Part shown: positions 1-8,192 of the stretch, piece after piece
How positions within the stretch are numbered: position 1 is the first letter of the stretch
How the letters are laid out: every line of letters starts with the position of its first letter
From: CALBPI01 sp039821605
GTDB lineage: Bacteria > Pseudomonadota > Gammaproteobacteria > Steroidobacterales > Woeseiaceae
DNA length: 64,000 nucleotides
Direction of reading: 5' to 3'
Assembly: GCA_039821605.1 (NCBI GenBank)
Contig: JBCBNV010000001.1
Span: 558,001-622,000 of the forward strand
Notes under the pieces: model-generated
Told to the model about the DNA's origin: nothing
The model's input: only the letters and a program-made list of their open reading frames with translations
The model's database searches: none
Made by a program: the position numbers and the translations under genes

Positions 1-1
1 C

Positions 2-2224
2 GAGACGGGAGCTGCCGCAACCATCGACGTGTACTTCGAGGAAAAACGCGAACCGACCACCGACGAGCTCGACTGGCTGGGCAGCCTGTCCCGTCTCGCG
101 GGCATCGCTATCGGCCGCGAGCGTAACCGCGCCGCGTTGTCGCAAAGTGAAGGTCGCTTCCGTGGTTTGTTCGAGAATGTTGTTGAAGGCGTCTACATCG
201 CGAGCACGGACGGGCACGTCATCTCGGCCAACCCCGCACTGGTGGCCATGCTCGGCTACGCCGATGAGGAGGACCTCATCGGGAATGCGCGGCGCAAGAC
301 GGCCTATGCCAACAAACAGGACGCGCAATTCTTCGAGCGCGAAATCGAGGAGCACGGTGAGGTGCGGGGCTTCGAGGCGATCATGCTGCGCCGCGACGGC
401 ACGCCGATCGAAGTCATCGAGAATGCCCGCGCCGTGGACTATGCGAACGGTGAGCGCTGCATTGAAGGCACGATCTCGGACATTACCGAGCGCAAGCAGG
501 CGGAGCGTCGCATCTTCGCCGAGAAGGAGCGCGCCGAGGTCACGCTCAAGTCGATCGGTGACGGCGTGATTACGACCGACGCCGAGGGCCGCATCGAGTA
601 CCTGAACCCTGTAGCCGAGGATCTCACGGGCTGGAGCCTGCGTGCTGTGCGCGGCGAACCCGTAGAAGACTTGCTGACCCTCATCAACGAGCATTCGCGC
701 GAGATGGTCGACAACCCGATCATCCGTTGCCTCAATGAAGGTCGTGTCATCACGATGTCGGGGCCGACCCTGCTCATCGACCGTTCCGGTGAGGAAATCG
801 CAATCCAGAATTCGGCGGCGCCCATTCGAGACCGCAAGGGACACACCGTGGGTTCGGTCATGGTGTTTCATGACGTGAGCGCCGAAGGCCGCCTGTCGCG
901 CAAGTTGTCCTACCAGGCGACGCACGACGCGCTGACCGGTTTCATCAACCGCCAGGAATTCGAGAACGTACTCGAACGCGCCATTGCGCGTCGACGCACG
1001 AACCCGACGCATCAATACGCGCTGCTCTACATTGACATTGACCAGTTCAAAATCGTCAACGATACCTTCGGACACACGGCGGGTGACGAGCTCATCCGTC
1101 AGATTGCCGGCTGCCTGCAGACTTCCATACACATCAATGACACCGTGGCCCGACTCGGTGGCGATGAGTTTGGTTTGCTGCTTTCGAATTGTGACGCCGA
1201 CCGTGCCACCGACCTCGCGGAGACGCTTCGCGCCACGGTCGAGGGTTACCGCTTCGAATGGCAGCACCATGTCCAGGCAGTGACGGCCAGTATCGGCATC
1301 GTCATGCTCGATCGCGACAACGCGACCGTGGGCGCATTGCTCAGCGCGGCCGATGTTGCCTGCTTTGCGGCCAAGGACATGGGGCGCAATCGATTCCACC
1401 TCTACCGCGAGGGCGATGCCGGCGTGCGCCACCAGGAGATGCACTGGCTCAACCGCATCAATCGGGCGCTCGAGGAGTCGCGGTTTGAGCTCTACTTCCA
1501 GCCCATCGCGCACACCGTGGCACCCGAAAGCGGTCCCGAATGCACGCACTACGAGCTGTTGCTGCGGATGATCGACGAAGACGGCAACGTGATCCCACCA
1601 GGTACATTCATTGCGGCCGCTGAGCGCTACGACCGCATGCAGGCGCTGGACCGATGGGTGGTCGCCGAGGCGCTTGCCCACGCCGACCAGGGCGATCCCG
1701 AACAGCAGGCCGCCTACACGCTCTCCATCAACCTGTCCGGCAACTCGTTGTCCGATGACCGCTTCCTCGAGTACATCAAGGACCTGCTGGCCGAGACGCC
1801 GCTCTGCAAGGGTGGCGTGTGCTTCGAGATCACCGAAACCGCGGCCATCGCCAATCTCAATCGTGTGCGTCACTTCATGTCGGAGCTCAAGAAGCTCGGC
1901 TGTCTCTTCTCGCTTGACGATTTCGGCAGCGGCCTGTCGTCGTTCGCTTATCTCAAGAATCTCCCTGTCGATTTTCTCAAGGTCGACGGCGCCTTCATCA
2001 AGAACGTGGCCCGCGACGACGTTGACCAGAGCATGGTGGCGGCAATTCAGCAGGTGGCGCAGGCTATGGGTATTCGCGCCGTGGCCGAGCACGTCGAGGA
2101 CGAGGCGACGCGAGTTCGGCTGGCCGAGATCGGCGTGCCGCTCGTGCAAGGCTTCCACATCGCGAGACCCGCGCCCGTGCGCCGCTTCTCGCCCTGGTCC
2201 GCCGAGGCCCCGCGGCGCGCTTGA
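2..2224 (+). CDS. PAS-PAS-GGDEF-EAL cyclic-di-GMP signalling protein (5' partial)
   Basis: The frame is open from base 2, so the start lies outside the window; the first GTG at 29 falls inside a domain. The N-terminal residues look like the end of a GAF domain. Two PAS domains follow (about bases 150-500, ending DITERK, and 530-880). The GGDEF domain (about 920-1420) has an intact RLGGDEF active site, so diguanylate cyclase activity is plausible. The EAL domain (about 1440-2200) has YELLLR in place of the usual E-A-L, but keeps the other expected residues: NLSGN, FEITETA, LDDFGSG, LKVDG, AEHVED and a Gln in VPLVQGF. The protein may therefore both make and degrade c-di-GMP, with the sensory domains setting the balance. 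No membrane segment is visible in the part present. The stop is TGA at 2222-2224. Confidence 0.93.
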   Translation, partial: ETGAAATIDVYFEEKREPTTDELDWLGSLSRLAGIAIGRERNRAALSQSEGRFRGLFENVVEGVYIASTDGHVISANPALVAMLGYADEEDLIGNARRKTAYANKQDAQFFEREIEEHGEVRGFEAIMLRRDGTPIEVIENARAVDYANGERCIEGTISDITERKQAERRIFAEKERAEVTLKSIGDGVITTDAEGRIEYLNPVAEDLTGWSLRAVRGEPVEDLLTLINEHSREMVDNPIIRCLNEGRVITMSGPTLLIDRSGEEIAIQNSAAPIRDRKGHTVGSVMVFHDVSAEGRLSRKLSYQATHDALTGFINRQEFENVLERAIARRRTNPTHQYALLYIDIDQFKIVNDTFGHTAGDELIRQIAGCLQTSIHINDTVARLGGDEFGLLLSNCDADRATDLAETLRATVEGYRFEWQHHVQAVTASIGIVMLDRDNATVGALLSAADVACFAAKDMGRNRFHLYREGDAGVRHQEMHWLNRINRALEESRFELYFQPIAHTVAPESGPECTHYELLLRMIDEDGNVIPPGTFIAAAERYDRMQALDRWVVAEALAHADQGDPEQQAAYTLSINLSGNSLSDDRFLEYIKDLLAETPLCKGGVCFEITETAAIANLNRVRHFMSELKKLGCLFSLDDFGSGLSSFAYLKNLPVDFLKVDGAFIKNVARDDVDQSMVAAIQQVAQAMGIRAVAEHVEDEATRVRLAEIGVPLVQGFHIARPAPVRRFSPWSAEAPRRA

Positions 2225-2235
2225 GCCCGAGTCCC

Positions 2236-2248
2236 AGTGCGATAGACT
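2236..2248 (+). promoter_or_regulatory. Possible extended -10 promoter for the 2293 gene
   Basis: A TGC-GATAGACT string ends 45 bases before the ATG at 2293 and resembles an extended -10. No convincing -35 is visible. A 10-codon ORF (2255-2287, M-N-L-S-D-A-R-R-A-P) lies between it and the gene; there is no evidence that it is translated. Confidence 0.3.
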
Positions 2249-2292
2249 GGGGGCATGAACCTGTCTGACGCGCGCCGCGCCCCATAACGCGC

Positions 2293-3174
2293 ATGGCGCC
2301 AGCATTGCTCGGCCCCGATGAGCCGCCGCCTTACGAAGTCCTCAACGCAGACGCGACGCGGCCGCTCCTGCTCGTTTGCGAGCACGCGAGCCGAAGGGTC
2401 CCGGACCGGCTCCACGGTGCCTATCCCGAGACTTTGCTGGAGACGCACTACGGCTGCGATATCGGTACCGAGCCGCTGATCCGGCAGCTGGCCGCAGCAC
2501 TCGACGCCCGCGCCGTCATCGCACGCTATTCCCGAATTGTGATTGACTGCAATCGCAGGCTCGATGATCCGACCCTGGTGCTCGGCGATTCAGACTTGGG
2601 TCCCGTCGCCGCCAACTGCGATCTCAGCGAGGCGCAACGCAAGGCACGCGTCGATGACATCTACGTCCCGTTCCATGCGGCTGTCGCCCGCGAGTTGCGT
2701 GACCTGTCATCGGGCCTGTCGTCGCCCGTCTACGTGGCCATCCACAGCTTCACGCCCGAGCTCACGGGCTCACCACGCCCCTGGGATATGGGCGTAATGT
2801 GGGACGCCGATCCGCGCCTCGCGCAGCGACTGCACGAGGCGCTGCACCGCGAGCCGGGGCTGCTCATCGGTGACAACGAACCGTATTCGGGCAAGTACGC
2901 CGCCGATTTCTCGGTCGACTTTCACGCCGAGCGCGCCGGGCTCGCGAACGTCGCGATTGAGATTCGCCAGGACCACCTGCGCACGGCTGCCGGCGTATCC
3001 ACCTGGGCCGTTCGCCTGGCGGCGGCACTCGACGAACTGGCTCGAGCGCCGGATTTGGCGCATCCGCTGGCGGCGCGGCCGGCGACCGATTTTACGAGAG
3101 AAGCGGGGCTCATCGCCGCCGCGGATCAGGGACGTGTGGCGGCGCACGAAAGGGGATCACGCTATGGCGCTTAA
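2293..3174 (+). CDS. N-formylglutamate amidohydrolase family protein
   Basis: This 293-residue protein matches the N-formylglutamate amidohydrolase family: LVCEHASRRVPDRL near the N-terminus, HYGCDIGTE, a VIDCNRRLDDP block, AIHSFTPEL, and DFSVDFHAERAGLANVAIEIRQD near the C-terminus. The founding activity is hydrolysis of N-formyl-L-glutamate to formate and glutamate in histidine degradation. No hut genes are nearby, and the next gene, which overlaps this one by 11 bases, is a carboxylate-amine ligase. The real substrate may therefore be another N-acyl or amide compound; that is inference. No signal peptide is seen, so it should be cytoplasmic. Confidence 0.85.
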   Translation: MAPALLGPDEPPPYEVLNADATRPLLLVCEHASRRVPDRLHGAYPETLLETHYGCDIGTEPLIRQLAAALDARAVIARYSRIVIDCNRRLDDPTLVLGDSDLGPVAANCDLSEAQRKARVDDIYVPFHAAVARELRDLSSGLSSPVYVAIHSFTPELTGSPRPWDMGVMWDADPRLAQRLHEALHREPGLLIGDNEPYSGKYAADFSVDFHAERAGLANVAIEIRQDHLRTAAGVSTWAVRLAAALDELARAPDLAHPLAARPATDFTREAGLIAAADQGRVAAHERGSRYGA

Positions 3175-4306
3175 GGCACCGACGTTCACGATGGGGATCG
3201 AGGAGGAATACCTGCTCGTCAACGCAACGACGGGTGAGCTCGCTTCGGAGCCGCCACCGGCGATGCTCGAGGAATGCCAGAAGGCTGGCGAAGGCCAGGT
3301 GAGTCCCGAGTTCATGCAGTCGCAGATCGAGATTGGGACGCGCGTGTGCAAGAACATCACCGAGGCGCGCGAGGACCTGGCACGGCTGCGCAACCTCGTC
3401 ATCGATACGGCCGCCGAACACGGCCTCGCGCCGATTGCCGCATCGACGCATCCCACGGCGCAGTGGTGGGCGCAAAAACCGACCGAGAAACTGCGCTACC
3501 AGGCGCTGGCCGCCGAAATGCAGACCCCGGGTCGGCGCCTCATCATCTGCGGCATGCACGTGCATGTCGGCGTCGAGGACGATGCCGTTCGCATCGACAT
3601 GATGAACCAGATGAGCTACTTCCTGCCGCATCTGCTGGCGCTGTCGACCTCATCACCGTTTTGGGACCGGCGAAACACGGGGCTCAAGTCGTACCGCCTT
3701 ACCGTGTTCGATGCGCTGCCGCGCACGGGTATTCCCGAGCGCTTCGCGAGCTACGCCGAATTCAGCCGTCACGTCGAGATTCTGCGCCGTGCGGGTCTGA
3801 TCGAGGACGCGACCAAGATCTGGTGGGACCAGCGCCCGAGCGTTCGATACCCCACGCTGGAGACGCGCGTCATGGACGTCGCCACGCTGCTCGAGGATGC
3901 ACTGGCGCTGGCTGCGCTCATTGTATGCCTCATGCGTATGTTCTGGCGTCTGCGCACGCACAACCAACGCTGGCGCATCTACACGCCCATGCTCATCAAC
4001 GAGAACCGCTGGCGCGCGATTCGTTACGGCTTCGATGCGGGCATGGTGGACCTTGCCAAGGGCGACGTCGTGCCGTTTTCGGAACTGCTCGAGGAGATTA
4101 TCGAGCTTGTAGGCGAGGACGCGGACGCGCTGGGCTGCACCGATGAGATCCTCTCGCTTCGGAATATCCTTGAGCGCGGCAGCAGCGCGCACCGCCAGGT
4201 GGCGTGCTACGAGCAAGCCATCGCCGAGGGCAAGAGCGATGACGATGCGCTTGCGGCCGTCGTGCGCCAGCTCATCGACGAGACCGCAGCACACCGCCAA
4301 AACTGA
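3164..4306 (+). CDS. Glutamate-cysteine ligase family (YbdK-type) carboxylate-amine ligase
   Basis: The ATG at 3164 is chosen because AAAGGGGA lies just upstream and because FTMGIEEEYLLV, the family's standard N-terminus, follows at once; the frame stays open further upstream but reads as basic nonsense. The product is 380 residues, the usual YbdK length. GCS2-type signatures include IEEEY, SQIEIGTRV, GMHVHVGV, SSPFWDRRNTGLKSYR and RYPTLETRVMDVA. Members join an amine to a carboxylate with ATP; weak gamma-glutamylcysteine synthesis is known for E. coli YbdK. The start lies inside the preceding amidohydrolase gene, which points to translational coupling and a shared pathway. The substrate cannot be read from the sequence. 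Confidence 0.9.
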   Translation: MALKAPTFTMGIEEEYLLVNATTGELASEPPPAMLEECQKAGEGQVSPEFMQSQIEIGTRVCKNITEAREDLARLRNLVIDTAAEHGLAPIAASTHPTAQWWAQKPTEKLRYQALAAEMQTPGRRLIICGMHVHVGVEDDAVRIDMMNQMSYFLPHLLALSTSSPFWDRRNTGLKSYRLTVFDALPRTGIPERFASYAEFSRHVEILRRAGLIEDATKIWWDQRPSVRYPTLETRVMDVATLLEDALALAALIVCLMRMFWRLRTHNQRWRIYTPMLINENRWRAIRYGFDAGMVDLAKGDVVPFSELLEEIIELVGEDADALGCTDEILSLRNILERGSSAHRQVACYEQAIAEGKSDDDALAAVVRQLIDETAAHRQN

Positions 4307-4337
4307 GCGTCGCGGATCGGCAGCCGAAGCCTTTTTC

Positions 4338-4346
4338 TGCGATACT
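4338..4346 (+). promoter_or_regulatory. Possible extended -10 promoter
   Basis: TGC-GATACT in the 77-base gap before the ornithine cyclodeaminase-family gene fits an extended -10 that would give a leader of about 30 bases. No good -35 is seen. Confidence 0.33.
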
Positions 4347-4383
4347 TACCGGCTACCCCAAACCTGCCAGAGGAGGGTGCCCC

Positions 4384-5427
4384 ATGGCCCTTCTGCTCGA
4401 AAAACATGACATTCAGGCGATCGTGGCCGAAGTCGGCCTCGCCGAGCTCATGGACCGCGTTATCTACCACCTCGCCGAGGACTTCGGTCGCTGGGAAGGG
4501 TTCGACAAGTCGCCGCGCACGGCCAACCACTACCCGCACGGTGTCATCGAACTCATGCCGATCTCGAACGAGGATTGGTACAGCTTCAAGTACGTCACGG
4601 GTCACCCGCGCAATCCGCTCGACGGCAAGCTGACGGTTGCGGCATTTGGTGCCCTTGCGGAAGCCTCGAGCGGTTACCCGGTGATGGTGTCGGAGATGAC
4701 GCTGCTCACCGCCATTCGCACCGCCGCGACCTCGGTGTTTGCCGCGCGGCTGCTGGCGCGGCCCGAGTCGCGCACCATGGCGCTCATCGGTACGGGCTGC
4801 CAGGCCGAGTTCCAGTCCTACGCGTTCCACCATTCATTCGGCATCGACACCGTGCGTTTTTTCGATGTCGATCCGGCCGCCTGCCGCAAGTTCGCGCGCA
4901 ACATGGCGGGGCACCCCTTGCGGCTCGTGCGGTGCGACAGCGTCGACGAGGCCTGCGAGGGCGCGGACATCGTGTCCACGGTCACGGCCGACAAGGCCAA
5001 CCGCACGGTCGTGGGCCGCAAACACCTCGTCCCGGGTCGCCACTTCAACGGCGTCGGCGGCGACTGCCCCGGTAAGACCGAGCTCGCGCCAGACATGCTG
5101 GCCGATCTCAAGATTGCCGTGGAGTACGAGCCGCAGTCGCGTATCGAGGGCGAAATTCAGGCGCTGCCGGCCGACGCGCCCGTGACGGAATTGTGGCAGG
5201 TGCTGAGCGGCACCGCGCCCGTTCGCACGAGCGACGATGACATCACGCTGTTCGACTCGGTGGGCTTCGCCATCGAGGACTTCTCGGTGTTACGCTGCGT
5301 CTACGGGATTGCCAATGACGGCGGATTCGGGCGTCGATCGACACTCGTATTCGCGCCTGATGATCCCAAGGACCTGTACTCGGAGCTTGCAGTACCGTCA
5401 CTGCCCAAGCGCGTCGCTGCCATGTAG
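4384..5427 (+). CDS. Ornithine cyclodeaminase / mu-crystallin family protein
   Basis: This 347-residue NAD(P)-binding enzyme belongs to the ornithine cyclodeaminase/mu-crystallin family. Visible features are the substrate-side block YSFKYVTGHP with its lysine, MTLLTAIRTAATS, a Rossmann motif MALIGTGCQAEFQ, and FNGVGGDCPGKTEL with TELWQVLSG near the C-terminus. AGAGGAGGG lies 7 bases before the ATG. Bacterial members convert ornithine to proline plus ammonia or reduce cyclic imines; closely similar proteins are often annotated as ornithine cyclodeaminases without proof. The molybdenum-hydroxylase genes follow 69 bases downstream on the same strand, so co-transcription is possible, but I see no clear metabolic link. 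Confidence 0.88.
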   Translation: MALLLEKHDIQAIVAEVGLAELMDRVIYHLAEDFGRWEGFDKSPRTANHYPHGVIELMPISNEDWYSFKYVTGHPRNPLDGKLTVAAFGALAEASSGYPVMVSEMTLLTAIRTAATSVFAARLLARPESRTMALIGTGCQAEFQSYAFHHSFGIDTVRFFDVDPAACRKFARNMAGHPLRLVRCDSVDEACEGADIVSTVTADKANRTVVGRKHLVPGRHFNGVGGDCPGKTELAPDMLADLKIAVEYEPQSRIEGEIQALPADAPVTELWQVLSGTAPVRTSDDDITLFDSVGFAIEDFSVLRCVYGIANDGGFGRRSTLVFAPDDPKDLYSELAVPSLPKRVAAM

Positions 5428-5496
5428 GTCGTGCCCACTACTGTCTCCGGGGACCCATCGATTCACCCACCGCGCGAGCGGCACAGGAGGCAGGCA

Positions 5497-5964
5497 ATGA
5501 AGGTCGAGTTTTCCGTCAACGGCGAGCCACGGACAGTCGATGTCCCGGGTGACAAGCCCGTGCTCTGGGTGGTCCGCGAGGACCTCAAGCTCACAGCCAG
5601 CAAGTTTGGCTGCGGCATCGGTCAGTGCGGTGCCTGCACCGTGCTCCTCGATGGCAACATGACACGCTCCTGCGGGCTGCCTGTGTCAGCCGTGGCGGGG
5701 CGCGAAATCACCACGCTCGAGGGCGCCGATGACGCGGTTGCGACGGCTGTGCGTGACGCGTGGCGCGCGCTCGACGTCGTGCAGTGTGGTTACTGTCAGA
5801 GCGGGCAGATGATGAGTGCCATCGCGCTGCTGCGCAGCAACCCCGCGCCCGACGATGCGGCCATTGATGCGGCCATGAGCGGCAATCTCTGCCGCTGTGC
5901 CACCTACCAGCGCATTCGCAAGGCCATTCATCAGGCGGCCGGCGAGCTGGGAGGTGCAGCATGA
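5497..5964 (+). CDS. (2Fe-2S)-binding small subunit of a xanthine-oxidase-family hydroxylase (IorA-like)
   Basis: The ATG at 5497 has AGGAGG 6 bases upstream and gives 155 residues, normal for the family. The N-terminal plant-type ferredoxin cluster is visible as FGCGIGQCGACTV plus a later Cys, and the C-terminal helical domain carries the second cluster in QCGYCQSGQMM and GNLCRCATY. This subunit passes electrons from the molybdenum centre in isoquinoline 1-oxidoreductase and aldehyde-oxidase-type enzymes. Its stop overlaps the start of the large subunit (ATGA at 5961), so the two are translationally coupled. It has no export signal of its own and would have to cross with the Tat-exported partner if the complex is periplasmic. 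Confidence 0.93.
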   Translation: MKVEFSVNGEPRTVDVPGDKPVLWVVREDLKLTASKFGCGIGQCGACTVLLDGNMTRSCGLPVSAVAGREITTLEGADDAVATAVRDAWRALDVVQCGYCQSGQMMSAIALLRSNPAPDDAAIDAAMSGNLCRCATYQRIRKAIHQAAGELGGAA

Positions 5965-8183
5965 AACGCTACATCGATGCGGCCGCCGTCACGGCTTCAC
6001 CGGCGCTTTCGCGGCGCCGATTCCTGACGGTCACGACACTGGGCGGTGCGGGCTTTGTCGTCGGCTGCGGCCAGCGCGAGCAGGCACCCGCGGACGCGGC
6101 TGAGCCCACGCCCGCGGCTGCCGAAGCGGCTCCGGAGCCGGTCAGCCTCGAGACCCTGAACGCCTTTGTGCGCATCGGCAGCGACGACACGGTCACGACC
6201 GTGGTCAAGCACCTCGACAAGGGGCAGGGCGTCACGACCGGTTTGCCCTCGATCGTGGCCGAAGAGCTCGATGCCGACTGGTCGCAGATGCGTTTCGAGT
6301 TCGCGCCGGCTGATGCCGAGAAGTACGCAAACCTGTTCTTTGGCGTGCAAGGCACGGGCGGTTCGACCGCAATCGCCAACTCCTGGATGCAGTACCGTGC
6401 GGCCGCGGCCGGCGCGCGCGCCATGCTCGTGGCCGCTGCGGCCAAGCGCTGGTCGGTACCCGCTGCCGAGATCACTGTAGCGGCGGGCGTCGTGAGTCAT
6501 CCGTCGGGTCAGTCGGCTCGCTTCGGCCAGTTGGCGGCTGACGCTGCCAGCGAAACGCCGCCTGACGCGCCAGCGCTCAAGGCGCCCGAGGACTTCAAGC
6601 TGCTGGGCACCGATCTGCCGCGCATCGACTCGGCGGCCAAGACGGACGGCAGCGCGCAGTACACGATCGATGTTGACCTGCCCGACATGAAGGTGGCGCT
6701 CGTCGCCCATTCGCCGCGGTTCGGCGGTCGCGTGGCCTCATTTGATGCCACAGCGGCGCAGGCCGTCGAAGGCGTTAGTGAAGTGATCGAAGTCCCCACG
6801 GGGGTCGCCGTTGTCGCCGACAGCTTCTGGTCGGCGGGTAAGGGTCGCGACGCGCTCAAGATCGAGTGGGACGACCGCGACGCGGAGCTGCGCGGCAGCG
6901 ACGAGATCATGGCCGACTACCGCGAGCTGGCCGCCGCGCCCGGTGTCACAGCCAGCGATGGCGGTGACGTCGACGCGACGCTCGACAACGCGAGCCAGGT
7001 CGTCGAGCTCACCTTCGAGACCCCGTTCCTGGCGCACGCCACCATGGAGCCCATGGATTGCGTGGTGCGGCTTGATGAGTCCGGCTGCGAGATCTGGACG
7101 GGCTCGCAGCTGCAGACCGTCGACCAACAGGTCGCGGCCGCCGTTGCCGGTGTCCCCATGGGCCAGGTCCGCGTCAACACACTGTTCGCGGGTGGCAGCT
7201 TCGGCCGCCGCGCCGTGCCCAACAGTGACTATATCGGCGAGGCCGTCGCCGTGGCGCGCGCGAGCCAGGGTAGCGATCCCGTGAAGCTGATCTGGACGCG
7301 AGAGGACGATTTCACCTCGGGCCATTTCCGGCCCATGAGCCTGCACGTCATGCGAGCCGGCATCGACGCCGCCGGTCAGCCGGTGGGTTGGTCGCACCGC
7401 ATCGTGACGCAGTCGATCCTCTCGGGCACCCCGTTCGAAGGCATGATCAGCAACGGCATCGATCCGTCGACGGTTGAGGGTGCGGCGAATCTGCCCTACG
7501 CCGTGAAGCAGCTTCAGGTGGATGTGCACACGCCGCGCATCGGTGTACCGGCGCTCTGGTGGCGCTCGGTCGGCCACACTCAGAATGGCTGGGTGACGGA
7601 GGTCATGATCGACCAGCTCGCGCATGCGGCTAACGCCGATCCTGTTGACTATCGGCTGGGGCTGCTCGAGGCGCATCCGCGCCACCGGGGCGTGCTCGAG
7701 CGCGCCGCGAGTGCCGCGGACTGGTCCGGGCCTGCGCCCGAAGGCCGGTTCCGCGGGGTGGCGGTGCACGAGTCGTTCTCGAGTTTTGTGGCACAAGTCG
7801 CTGAAATTAGTATTGATTCGAATAAGCGTTTGACAGTGCATCGCGTGGTCTGCGCAGTGGACTGTGGTTTCGCGATCAATCCCGACATCGTGCGGGCCCA
7901 GATGGAGGGCGGCATCGGCATGGGGCTGGGCGCGTTCCTGCGCGAGGGTGTGATGTTCAGCGAGGGCCAGGTGCTCTCAAACAACTACCACCTGTACCGG
8001 CCGTTGCGCATCAGCGAAATGCCCGAGGTCGAGGTGCACATCGTCAACTCGGGTGAAGCCCCGACGGGGGTCGGTGAGCCGGGCTTGCCGCCCATCGCGC
8101 CGGCGGTCACCAACGCGATTTTTGCAGCGACAGGGCAGCTCATCACGACGCTGCCGCTAGGCGATCAACTACGCGCCGGTTGA
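5961..8183 (+). CDS. Molybdopterin-binding large subunit, isoquinoline 1-oxidoreductase beta-like, Tat-exported
   Basis: This 740-residue protein has the two-part molybdenum-binding architecture of the IorB branch: TGLPSIVAEELDADW, FGVQGTGGSTAIANSW, AGGSFGRRAVPNSDY, ALWWRSVGHTQN, VVCAVDCGFAINPDIV, GEPGLPPIAPAVTNAI. The N-terminus has a twin-arginine motif (SRRRFL) and a hydrophobic stretch ending VVGC, a possible lipobox. It is followed by a 30-residue Ala/Pro/Glu-rich linker, which fits a Tat-exported lipoprotein anchored in the periplasm. The enzyme class hydroxylates N-heterocycles or oxidises aldehydes. No cytochrome or maturation chaperone gene is adjacent, so the electron acceptor and substrate are unknown. 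Confidence 0.92.
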   Translation: MKRYIDAAAVTASPALSRRRFLTVTTLGGAGFVVGCGQREQAPADAAEPTPAAAEAAPEPVSLETLNAFVRIGSDDTVTTVVKHLDKGQGVTTGLPSIVAEELDADWSQMRFEFAPADAEKYANLFFGVQGTGGSTAIANSWMQYRAAAAGARAMLVAAAAKRWSVPAAEITVAAGVVSHPSGQSARFGQLAADAASETPPDAPALKAPEDFKLLGTDLPRIDSAAKTDGSAQYTIDVDLPDMKVALVAHSPRFGGRVASFDATAAQAVEGVSEVIEVPTGVAVVADSFWSAGKGRDALKIEWDDRDAELRGSDEIMADYRELAAAPGVTASDGGDVDATLDNASQVVELTFETPFLAHATMEPMDCVVRLDESGCEIWTGSQLQTVDQQVAAAVAGVPMGQVRVNTLFAGGSFGRRAVPNSDYIGEAVAVARASQGSDPVKLIWTREDDFTSGHFRPMSLHVMRAGIDAAGQPVGWSHRIVTQSILSGTPFEGMISNGIDPSTVEGAANLPYAVKQLQVDVHTPRIGVPALWWRSVGHTQNGWVTEVMIDQLAHAANADPVDYRLGLLEAHPRHRGVLERAASAADWSGPAPEGRFRGVAVHESFSSFVAQVAEISIDSNKRLTVHRVVCAVDCGFAINPDIVRAQMEGGIGMGLGAFLREGVMFSEGQVLSNNYHLYRPLRISEMPEVEVHIVNSGEAPTGVGEPGLPPIAPAVTNAIFAATGQLITTLPLGDQLRAG

Positions 8184-8192
8184 GACGTTCAA
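8180..8192. terminator. Small inverted repeat at the convergent iorB-like / TPP-enzyme junction
   Basis: TTGA-GACGT-TCAA spans the 5-base gap between two converging genes, and both stop codons are in its arms. The stem is only 4 bp with no T-tract, so a role as terminator is weakly supported. Confidence 0.22.

Noticed and set aside
2255..2287. A 10-codon leader peptide before the N-formylglutamate amidohydrolase gene
   Set aside because: There is no ribosome-binding site, no codon bias of an attenuator peptide and no terminator after it; most likely chance.
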